Below, piece by piece: positions 38,361-45,388 of a stretch of 45,388 nucleotides of DNA; position 1 is the first letter of the stretch; each line of letters begins with the position of its first letter. The notes beneath the pieces are model-generated. The model did no database searches and was not told where the DNA came from. It worked only from the letters and a program-made list of their open reading frames with translations. Origin of the DNA: Streptomyces aureus. Its GTDB lineage: Bacteria; Actinomycetota; Actinomycetes; Streptomycetales; Streptomycetaceae. Position numbers and translations under genes: made by a program. The stretch spans positions 1-45,388 of the forward strand of contig NZ_JNZD01000049.1 of the NCBI RefSeq assembly GCF_000725495.1. The letters run 5' to 3'.

Positions 38361-41300
38361 ATGGCGGGGCGCGGCCCGCGGACCGGGAACGATGTGGCGG
38401 CGGACGGTGCCGGACGGGCGGGGGACGACGCCCTCGTACGCGTCTGTGACCCCGCCGGCCGGCCACGCGGCACGGGATTCGCCGCCGACCACCAAGGAAC
38501 CGTGATCACCGGTCACGAGGCCGTCCACGGCCTGGACCGGTTCGTCCTGCACGCCCCCGACGGCCGCACCTGCGTGCTGGGCGCCGACGCCGTCACCCCC
38601 TTGCCCGGCCTCGGGCTCGCCCTCGTCCGCACCGAAGGACTCGGCCTGGTCCCGCTCCCCGTCACCGTGCGGGACCGCGTCGCGACCGGCACGTACGTCA
38701 GGCTCGCCGCGGGCGGCTGGCGCGAGGCGCGCGTGCTGGGCACCTCCGCCGTGCACTCCGCCGACGCTCATCTCCCGGTCGAAGCAATGGAGTTGGCGAT
38801 CGGTACGACGGGCGCCGACGCGCTCAGGCCGGGCGGCGGAGCGGCCGGGGGACCGGTCCTCGACGCCCGTACCGGAGCCGTCGTGGCGGTCGTCGCCACC
38901 CATCTCGAGGCGGGTGTCCCCGAAGCCGCCCTGCCGGGGGAGCGCCCGGCCGGACACCGGGCACCCGGCTTCGCCCTCCCGCTGCGGGGCCGTGTCGCCC
39001 TGGCGCCGCTCGCCGGACTGCTGGCCCGCAACGCGGCCACCGTCCCCGCCTACGGCGCCGACCTGAACCTCGCCGCCGCCCTGGAACTCACCGCGACCTC
39101 GGTGGCCTCGGACGGGCCGCGGCCGCCGGTCCCGTCCTCGCTCCCCCTCGGCGCGGCGCGTCCCGTCATCGTCGAACGGGCCGACGTGGACCGGGAGTTC
39201 TCGGCCTTCGAGAACGGCCCGGCCTCCGTCCTCGCGCTCGTCGGCCCTCCGGGCAGCGGCCGTACGACGGAACTGGCCGCCCTCGCCGCACGCCGCCTGT
39301 ACGGCCCCGAGCCGGCCCCGACCCTGTGGCTGCGCGGCGCCGACCTCCGCGCCGACGACACCTGCGTGGCCGACGCGGCCACCCGCGCCCTGGAGCGTGC
39401 CGGGCGGATCGTCGCCGCCTCCCGGCAGAACCCGGTGACGGCAGGGGCTCCGGCCACCCGCCGGTCCCCGGCCGACCGCAGCGTCCTGCCGCCGGAGGGG
39501 TACGGCGGCGAACTCGGCGACATCGCCGCCGACCGGCTGGCCTGGGCCGCGCTCACCGCCGGCCGCCCGCTGCTGCTCCTGCTCGACGGCCCCGAGGAGA
39601 TGCCCCCCGAGCTCGCCCACCGCCTCCCCGACTGGACCGAGGAGACGACGGCCTGGCTGACGGAGACCGGCACCCGGCTCGTGATCGCCGGCCGGCCCGA
39701 GTTCTGGGAGCGGGCCGGATCGGAATTCCCCCCGACCCTGCTGCACCACGCGGGCACCCCGGCGACGCCGGCGCCGGGCGGGCGGTGGACGCCGGCCTGT
39801 GTACCGCTCGGCGATCTGACCGAGGAGGAGGGGCGCCGGGCCCGGTCGGGTGCCGGGATCCCCGAAGGCGCCCTCGCCCCGGCCGACGCCCGCCATCCAC
39901 TGGTGATCCGGCTGCTCTCCGAGGTGCTGGCCGCTCCCGTCGACCCCGGGCCCGAACCGCTCGACCGCGACGACGTGTTCGCCGCCCACCTCGATCTGAT
40001 GTGCCTGCGCGTCGCGGTCCGCCTCGCCGGCGCGAACGGGCTGAGCGGCACCGCCGTGCGCCGGCTCGCCGCCCGGGTCTCCGGCCAGGTGCACGAAGCC
40101 GCCCGGCGCTGTCTGGGCCCCGGACAGGGCCGGCTGGACCGGGCCTCCTTCGAGAGCGTCTTCCCCTGGGGCCCCGCCCGCGGACGCCTCGCGGGCATCG
40201 GCGGCTGGGCCTCCGCCGTCCTCACCGAAGGACTCCTCGTCCCGGCCGGCGACGGCTACCGCTTCGCCCACGAGGAGCTCGCCGACTGGATCCAGGGCAC
40301 CCACCTCGACCTGGAGGCGGCACTGGACAGCCTGGTCCACCGGGGCCGTGCCGCGTCCGCCGGCGGCTTTGTGCGGGCGTCGGCCACGGGGGACGGCACG
40401 GGGTCCGTGTGGACGCCTGTCACGACGTACGGCACCGGCTCCGAGCAGTTGGGCACGACGTACGACACCGGTTCCGCGGGGACAACTGCCGCGGCGTACG
40501 GAACCGGTGTCGTACGCACGTCCACCACGGCGTACGGCACCGGTTCAGGGCGGAGGGACACCACGGCGTACGGCGCCGGCTCCGCGCGGAGGGACACCAA
40601 GTCGTATGCGACCGGCTCCGCGTGGAGGGACACCGACGCGTCCGTCCACGGGGCCGCCCGGGGTGATCGCATCGCACCACCGGTCATCGCGGCCCGGGGC
40701 TCCGGGACCTCCGCCGTCGGAGCAGACGTCCTTCCCGTTCCCCGGCACCGGATCGGCCCCGTCGTCGAGACCCTGCTCCTGCTCTCCCGGAACGACGCCC
40801 CGGCCGAACTGGCCCTCCGTCTCGGCGAACTCGTCCACGCGGCCGACGAACTCCTTCCCCCGGCGCCGGACCGGCCGGGCGAGCCCCACGGCATCCCGTT
40901 CACCGCCCCGGCGGGCGACCCGCTCTGGTGGGCCACCCGGCTGAGCGCCACCGTCCTGCTCCGCGTGCCCGACGCGACCCCCTACCTCGGCGTGCTGCGG
41001 TTCCTCACCGAGCGGATCGTGGCCTGGCGGCAGGAGGGCAGGACCGTCCCCGAGGAGTTCGGTCCGGCCTTCTGGGCGGCGCTGCCCCTCCCCGACGCGG
41101 AACGCTTCGACCTGCTGCGGCGCCTGGTGGCCGCCGACCCCCGCCGCATCCCGACGGCCGGGCTCCCGTACCCCGACGAGGCCCCCGCCGTCCCGCGCCA
41201 TCTCGACACCGTCTCCCGTCTCCTCGGCGCCGACCCGGTCGCCGTGCACCGCCATCTCACCCGCTGGTTCGACGACGAACGGCCCCTCACCGCGACACCG

Positions 41301-42404
41301 AACGCGACCGTCGCCACGGCCGCGCAGGCCCTGCTGTACGCGCACCGGCGGCGCGCCCCCGACGATCTGACCGAGGCCCTGATGGCCGCCGCGCATCCGC
41401 GGGGCGACGAACTGCTCGCCGTACTGGCCGAGGAGGAGCCGTCGCCCGTGTGCCGCGCGGTCGACCGGTGGGCCCACGACGAGCGGCCCAAGCGGCGGGC
41501 GGCGGCCGTCGCCCTCGCACTGCGGGCGGCGCCGTTCGCGGTGGCGGAGACAGACCGGGAACCGCTGCGGCGGGCCGCGCTCGCCGTGCTCGCCCGCCCC
41601 GCCGACCGTGCCCTGCACGGCGGAGCGCTCGGCGTCCTCGTCCGGGATCCGCTCACCCGCGCCCGCTGGCTGCCGCGGGCGCTGGACCACTTCGCGGCCG
41701 GCGACGCCCAGCCCGCCCCGAGCGCGCTGGCCGCCGCACTCACCACCGACCCGGAACCCGTGCTCGCCGCCTTCCGCGAACGGCTGCTGCGGCTCGGCCC
41801 CGACACGGCCGAACTCCTCGGCGCCCTCGCCGACATGACCACCCCCGCCCTCGCCCGACCCGTCGCCGCGCTGGTCCGCGAGACCGTGGACCTGTGCCCC
41901 GGGGTCGCCGCGTACGTCGCCGCGGACCTCGACCGGCGCATCGACCGGTCGAATGCCTCCCCGGGCCTGCTGTTCGCCCTGGTCAGCGGTCTGCTGGAGC
42001 TGTGCGGTCCGCCGGTGCGGACCGCGCTCGGCCAGGTCCTCGCGACACCGGGGGAGCGAACGTCCGCCCCGCTGCGGCGCGAACTCCTCGATCTGCTGCT
42101 GGCGCACGAACGCGATCCGGCCGTTCTCGACGCCGTGCTCAGGGCCGCCGGCGACGGCCTCGACCGCACGGGCGAGGCACCGACGCGTGAACTGGTGCAC
42201 CGCGTCGGCCTGCTCCTCGCCCGCACACCGGCCGGAGCCCTGGCCTTCGACCGCGGCCTGGCCGACCTGGCCCGGCGCGTTTCCGGCTTCGCCCCGCTGC
42301 TGGCCCGCTGGGTGAGCGGCGCCCCCGGGGCGTGGGCCGGGCTGGTCGGACCCGGGACCCGCCGGCTGATCGAGAGCCGGGCGGGAGCCCGGGCTCCCGT
42401 CTGA
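38361..42404 (+). CDS. Degenerate trypsin-like domain fused to P-loop NTPase and helical repeats
   Basis: 1347-residue protein with three parts. Residues about 20-220 have a trypsin-like protease fold, but the catalytic triad is broken. A His is present in VITGHEAVHG (H52), the Asp position of the usual DLALLR reads GLALVR (Gly85), and the Ser of GDSGGP reads GAAGGP (Ala162). Residues about 270-520 form a P-loop NTPase with Walker A GPPGSGRT (295-302, Arg in place of the usual Lys) and Walker B LLLLLDGPEE (D409), then RLVIAGRPEFW as a sensor-like strand. This resembles STAND/NACHT-type regulators. Residues 688-757 are a tandem repeat, and the rest is helical and Ala/Leu-rich, HEAT-like by eye. 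The ATG at 38361 has GGGGAGG 7 bases upstream. It sits between truB and ribF. Function unknown. Confidence 0.82.
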   Translation: MAGRGPRTGNDVAADGAGRAGDDALVRVCDPAGRPRGTGFAADHQGTVITGHEAVHGLDRFVLHAPDGRTCVLGADAVTPLPGLGLALVRTEGLGLVPLPVTVRDRVATGTYVRLAAGGWREARVLGTSAVHSADAHLPVEAMELAIGTTGADALRPGGGAAGGPVLDARTGAVVAVVATHLEAGVPEAALPGERPAGHRAPGFALPLRGRVALAPLAGLLARNAATVPAYGADLNLAAALELTATSVASDGPRPPVPSSLPLGAARPVIVERADVDREFSAFENGPASVLALVGPPGSGRTTELAALAARRLYGPEPAPTLWLRGADLRADDTCVADAATRALERAGRIVAASRQNPVTAGAPATRRSPADRSVLPPEGYGGELGDIAADRLAWAALTAGRPLLLLLDGPEEMPPELAHRLPDWTEETTAWLTETGTRLVIAGRPEFWERAGSEFPPTLLHHAGTPATPAPGGRWTPACVPLGDLTEEEGRRARSGAGIPEGALAPADARHPLVIRLLSEVLAAPVDPGPEPLDRDDVFAAHLDLMCLRVAVRLAGANGLSGTAVRRLAARVSGQVHEAARRCLGPGQGRLDRASFESVFPWGPARGRLAGIGGWASAVLTEGLLVPAGDGYRFAHEELADWIQGTHLDLEAALDSLVHRGRAASAGGFVRASATGDGTGSVWTPVTTYGTGSEQLGTTYDTGSAGTTAAAYGTGVVRTSTTAYGTGSGRRDTTAYGAGSARRDTKSYATGSAWRDTDASVHGAARGDRIAPPVIAARGSGTSAVGADVLPVPRHRIGPVVETLLLLSRNDAPAELALRLGELVHAADELLPPAPDRPGEPHGIPFTAPAGDPLWWATRLSATVLLRVPDATPYLGVLRFLTERIVAWRQEGRTVPEEFGPAFWAALPLPDAERFDLLRRLVAADPRRIPTAGLPYPDEAPAVPRHLDTVSRLLGADPVAVHRHLTRWFDDERPLTATPNATVATAAQALLYAHRRRAPDDLTEALMAAAHPRGDELLAVLAEEEPSPVCRAVDRWAHDERPKRRAAAVALALRAAPFAVAETDREPLRRAALAVLARPADRALHGGALGVLVRDPLTRARWLPRALDHFAAGDAQPAPSALAAALTTDPEPVLAAFRERLLRLGPDTAELLGALADMTTPALARPVAALVRETVDLCPGVAAYVAADLDRRIDRSNASPGLLFALVSGLLELCGPPVRTALGQVLATPGERTSAPLRRELLDLLLAHERDPAVLDAVLRAAGDGLDRTGEAPTRELVHRVGLLLARTPAGALAFDRGLADLARRVSGFAPLLARWVSGAPGAWAGLVGPGTRRLIESRAGARAPV
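40422..40631 (+). repeat. Six-unit 33/36-bp tandem repeat inside the protease-like/NTPase gene
   Basis: Six in-frame units of 11 or 12 residues with consensus TTAYGTGSxRRD (two of 11, four of 12). They separate the NTPase from the helical C-terminal half. DNA units share ACGGCGTACGGCACCGG-like cores, so the array probably grew by slippage. Confidence 0.88.
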
Positions 42405-42634
42405 CCGGCACCCGGACACCCCCGACTCGGGACCGCACCGGGTCCGCCGCGCGCCACGCCGGACCCCTCGCCGGGCCGGGCGCCGAGCACCCGGCCGGCC
42501 TCGGCGGCGCGCTCCGCGGCGCTGAGCGATCGGTCACAGCCCGATGCCGATGCATGCCGAGAGCGCACGGCATGGCACCCTTAGAGCTGCGAATAAGGCA
42601 ATCACGGACACGGGTTCGACAAGGAGCGGTCACA

Positions 42635-43588
42635 GTGCAGCGCTGGCGTGGCTTGGAGGACATCCCCGAGGACTGGGGGCGCAGCGTCGTCACCATCGGT
42701 TCCTACGACGGGGTGCACCGCGGACACCAGCTGATCATCCGGCATGCCGTGGACCGCGCGCGCGAGCTGGGCGTCCCCTCCGTCGTGGTCACCTTCGACC
42801 CGCACCCCAGCGAGGTGGTCCGCCCCGGCAGCCACCCGCCGCTGCTCGCCCCGCACCACCGCCGTGCCGAACTGATGGCCGAACTCGGCGTCGACGCCCT
42901 GCTCATCCTGCCGTTCACCACGGAGTTCTCGAAGCTGTCGCCGGCCGACTTCGTGGTCAAGGTGCTGGTCGACAAGCTGCACGCGAAGGCGGTCGTCGAG
43001 GGCCCCAACTTCCGCTTCGGCCACAAGGCCGCGGGCGACGTCGACTTCCTGCGCGAGCAGGGGCAGACGTACGACTTCGAGGTCGAGGTCGTCGACCTCT
43101 TCGTGTCCGGCGAGGCGGGCGGCGGGGAGCCGTTCTCCTCGACCCTGACCCGGCGCCTGGTCGCCGAGGGAGACGTCGAGGGCGCGCGCGAGATCCTCGG
43201 CCGGCCGCACCGCGTCGAGGGCGTCGTCGTCCGCGGCGCCCAGCGCGGCCGCGAACTCGGCTTCCCCACGGCCAACGTGGAGACGCTCCCGCACACCGCG
43301 ATCCCCGCCGACGGGGTGTACGCGGGCTGGCTGCACGCCCAGGGCGAGGCCATGCCCGCCGCGATCTCCGTGGGCACGAACCCGCAGTTCGACGGGACCG
43401 AGCGCACGGTCGAGGCGTACGCCATCGACCGCGTCGGCCTCGACCTCTACGGTCTGCACGTCGCCGTGGACTTCCTGGCCTTCGTCCGCGGCCAGGCCCG
43501 GTTCGACTCCATCGAGGCCCTGCTGGTGGCGATCGGCGACGACGTGAAGCGCTCACGGGAACTCATCGAGGCGTACGACGGGGCGTAG
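42635..43588 (+). CDS. ribF: Bifunctional riboflavin kinase / FAD synthetase
   Basis: 317-residue RibF, which phosphorylates riboflavin to FMN and then adenylates FMN to FAD. The N-terminal adenylyltransferase domain has GSYDGVHRGHQ (22-32) and VEGPNFRFGHKAAGD. The C-terminal kinase domain has GRELGFPTANV and the metal/ATP loop ADGVYAGW. The GTG at 42635 follows AAGGAG with the right spacing; 230 bp without a gene separate it from the preceding one, so it probably has its own promoter. A strong terminator follows. Confidence 0.97.
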   Translation: MQRWRGLEDIPEDWGRSVVTIGSYDGVHRGHQLIIRHAVDRARELGVPSVVVTFDPHPSEVVRPGSHPPLLAPHHRRAELMAELGVDALLILPFTTEFSKLSPADFVVKVLVDKLHAKAVVEGPNFRFGHKAAGDVDFLREQGQTYDFEVEVVDLFVSGEAGGGEPFSSTLTRRLVAEGDVEGAREILGRPHRVEGVVVRGAQRGRELGFPTANVETLPHTAIPADGVYAGWLHAQGEAMPAAISVGTNPQFDGTERTVEAYAIDRVGLDLYGLHVAVDFLAFVRGQARFDSIEALLVAIGDDVKRSRELIEAYDGA

Positions 43589-43643
43589 CCCCTTCCCGGC
43601 CTGCCGCCGGCTCCTCTCCACCGCGCTCCATCGCGCTGCATGA

Positions 43644-43691
43644 CGCGAAGACCCGCACCGTCCGTGAACGGTGCGGGTCTTCGCGGTTTTT
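43644..43691. terminator. Intrinsic terminator between ribF and MinD-like gene
   Basis: Perfect 18-bp inverted repeat (43644-43661 and 43668-43685) with a 6-base loop, followed on the plus strand by TTTTT (43687-43691). It lies between two convergent genes and can serve both, with the better T run for ribF. Confidence 0.95.
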
Positions 43692-43700
43692 CCGCCGCTG

Positions 43701-45388
43701 TTACTGCTGCGGAGGCGCGGAGGGCGCCGGGGGCGGCGGGGTCTGGCCCTGGTGCGGCGGGTACGGCTGACCGGGCTGGAACTGCTCCCCGGGCCGGCCC
43801 TGCTGACCGGGCTGAGCGGTCTGACCGGGCTGGAACTGCTGGCCCGGCTGGGGCTGGGGCTGGGGCGGCTGCGGGTAACCCTGTGCCGGAGCCTGGGGAT
43901 AGGCCTGGCCCGGCTGGGGCGGGTACGGCTGCCCAGGCTGGGCGTAAGGCTGCCCGGGCTGCGGCTGCTGCGGCTGGGCGTACGGCTGTCCTGGCTGCTG
44001 CGGGGCCGGGCCCTGCGCGGGCGCTCCCGGCACCTGCTGCCCGGGAGCGTAGTGCCCTGGGACCTGCTGCCCCGGCACGTACTGCCCGGGCATCGGCGGC
44101 GCGGCCACCGGCGGCGGGTTGCCGTCGTTGGTCCACAGCCCGTGCGACTGCTGGTGCCGGGCGAAGTCCTCGGCGACCATCGCGGACAGGTTGAAGTACG
44201 CCTCGCGCACCTTGGGCCGCATCATGTCGAGGTCGACCTCGGCGCCCGCGGCCAGGTGCTCGTCGAACGGCACGGTCACGACACCCCGGCAGCGCGTCTC
44301 GAAGTGGCTGACGATGTCGTCCACCTTGATCATCTTGCCGGTCTCGCGCACTCCGGAGATCACGGTGATCGACCGCGACACCAGGTCCGCGTACCCGTGC
44401 GCCGACAGCCAGTCCAGCGTCGTACTGGCGCTGCTCGCCCCGTCCACCGACGGCGTCGAGATGATGATCAGCTGATCCGCGAGGTCGAGCACCCCGCGCA
44501 TGGCGCTGTACAGCAGACCCGTGCCGGAGTCGGTCAGGATGATCGGGTACTGCTTGCCCAGGACGTCGATCGCGCGCCGGTAGTCCTCGTCGTTGAAGGC
44601 CGTGGACACGGCCGGGTCGACGTCGTTGGCGATGATCTCCAGCCCGGAGGGCGCCTGCGAGGTGAACCGCCGGATGTCCATGTACGAGTTGATGTACGGG
44701 ATGGCCTGCACGAGGTCACGGATGGTGGCGCCGGTCTCGCGGCGCACCCGGCGGCCGAGCGTGCCGGCGTCCGGGTTGGCGTCGATGGCCAGGATCTTGT
44801 CCTGGCGCTCGGTGGCGAGCGTGGAGCCGAGCGCGGTGGTCGTGGTCGTCTTGCCGACACCGCCCTTGAGACTGATCACGGCGATCCGGTAGCAGGAGAG
44901 CACCGGGGTCCGGATCAGCTCCAGCTTGCGCTGCCGCTCGGCCTCCTCCTTCTTCCCGCCCAGCTTGAAGCGCGAGGACGCTGCGGTCGGACGGCCGCTC
45001 TTGGCCTTCTGCCGCTTGTTGTTGAGCAGCCGGTCGGAGGACAGCTCCACCGCCGCGGTGTACCCGAGCGGGGCGGCGCCGGGGTTGGTCGGCTGCCGCT
45101 GGTCGTGCCGCACGGGCTGCGGCCAGGCGGTCCCGGTCCGCGGGTCGACGGGGGCGGTCGGCTGCTGCTGCACCGGCGGACCGGGCTGCTGCGGGGGCTG
45201 GGGCTGATCCTGTGCCGGGTACGGCGGGGCGGCCCCGGCGGGGGGCTGCGGGTGCGTCTGCGGCTGCGCGAGGTCATGGCCGGGTTGCGGAGCGGCCGGT
45301 CCGGCTGCGGGCTGCGGGAAGCCGTAGCCCTGCTCAGGGGCAGGGGCAGGGGCAGGGGCAGGGGCAGGGGCAGGGGCAGGGGCAGGGG
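43701..45388 (-). CDS. MinD/ParA-like ATPase with Pro/Gln-rich tails (partial, 5' end beyond right edge)
   Basis: Deviant-Walker P-loop ATPase of the MinD/ParA class, at least 562 residues in the window with no start codon reached with confidence. Upstream is a Pro/Ala/Gln-rich disordered N-terminus, then a basic stretch ([13 protein letters not shown]), then the ATPase core with [37 protein letters not shown] and [12 protein letters not shown]. It ends in a long C-terminal Pro/Gly/Gln repeat tail ([16 protein letters not shown]). Proteins of this type are encoded at the border of ESX/WXG100 type VII secretion loci in Streptomyces, next to ribF. A link to type VII secretion is inferred from that position only, as no esx gene is in the window. 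Confidence 0.88.
   Translation of the reverse strand, partial: PAPAPAPAPAPAPAPAPEQGYGFPQPAAGPAAPQPGHDLAQPQTHPQPPAGAAPPYPAQDQPQPPQQPGPPVQQQPTAPVDPRTGTAWPQPVRHDQRQPTNPGAAPLGYTAAVELSSDRLLNNKRQKAKSGRPTAASSRFKLGGKKEEAERQRKLELIRTPVLSCYRIAVISLKGGVGKTTTTTALGSTLATERQDKILAIDANPDAGTLGRRVRRETGATIRDLVQAIPYINSYMDIRRFTSQAPSGLEIIANDVDPAVSTAFNDEDYRRAIDVLGKQYPIILTDSGTGLLYSAMRGVLDLADQLIIISTPSVDGASSASTTLDWLSAHGYADLVSRSITVISGVRETGKMIKVDDIVSHFETRCRGVVTVPFDEHLAAGAEVDLDMMRPKVREAYFNLSAMVAEDFARHQQSHGLWTNDGNPPPVAAPPMPGQYVPGQQVPGHYAPGQQVPGAPAQGPAPQQPGQPYAQPQQPQPGQPYAQPGQPYPPQPGQAYPQAPAQGYPQPPQPQPQPGQQFQPGQTAQPGQQGRPGEQFQPGQPYPPHQGQTPPPPAPSAPPQQ
45335..45388. repeat. Nine-copy CAGGGG hexamer repeat at right edge
   Basis: Nine exact copies of CAGGGG, continuing to the end of the window. 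On the minus strand it is read in frame as alternating Pro-Ala within the N-terminal tail of the MinD-like ATPase. The six-base unit keeps the frame whatever its copy number. Confidence 0.9.

Overview
This window looks like a chromosomal segment from a Streptomyces or close relative. It has very high GC with strong third-position G/C bias, many GTG starts, ATGA/GTGA start-stop overlaps, and the housekeeping order dxr - site-2 protease - ispG - GNAT - GNAT - proS ... rimP - nusA - ylxR - infB - DUF503 - rbfA - truB - ribF, which is familiar from Streptomyces genomes. No tRNA, rRNA, CRISPR array, transposase or phage gene was seen.

Region 1 (1-15.7 kb) is a compact sugar-utilisation locus. A GH3 beta-glycosidase (minus strand, cut by the left edge) diverges from a plus-strand run that probably forms one operon: Tat/lipobox solute-binding protein, two LplB/LplC-type permeases, GH42 beta-galactosidase, GH95 alpha-L-fucosidase-like enzyme and a secreted GH12 endoglucanase. 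It ends at a strong bidirectional hairpin. On the other side, a GH31 alpha-xylosidase-like enzyme and a LacI-family repressor read back towards that hairpin. The activities (endo-glucanase, alpha-xylosidase, beta-galactosidase, alpha-fucosidase, beta-glucosidase, oligosaccharide importer, repressor) are those needed to take apart fucosylated galacto-xyloglucan. My main inference is that this is a Gram-positive xyloglucan-utilisation locus. GH12 would cut the polymer outside, the ABC importer would bring in the oligosaccharides, and GH95, GH42, GH31 and GH3 would trim them inside. A palindrome with core GAAGCGCTTC occurs once in front of GH3, once in front of the transporter operon and twice in front of the lacI gene, and is very probably the operator of this regulon.

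Region 2 (15.9-28.5 kb) carries a long acyl-CoA dehydrogenase, a SecA paralogue lacking the C-terminal zinc-binding tail, dxr, a RseP-type site-2 protease, an ispG that has suffered two out-of-frame internal deletions (about 61 and 76 bp inferred), a three-copy 114-bp repeat array, two GNAT acetyltransferases and proS.

Region 3 (28.6-30.7 kb, minus strand) holds a predicted pseudokinase of the aminoglycoside-phosphotransferase fold and a coupled pair: a Ser/Ala-rich lipoprotein and a DUF4439 ferritin-like protein.

Region 4 (31.0-43.7 kb) is the transcription/translation cluster rimP-nusA-ylxR-infB, then DUF503-rbfA-truB, then a 1347-residue protein joining a degenerate trypsin-like domain to a P-loop NTPase and a helical C-terminal half, then ribF and a textbook terminator. 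On the far side a minus-strand MinD/ParA-like ATPase with Pro/Gln-rich tails runs off the right edge; genes of this type sit beside ESX (type VII secretion) loci in Streptomyces.
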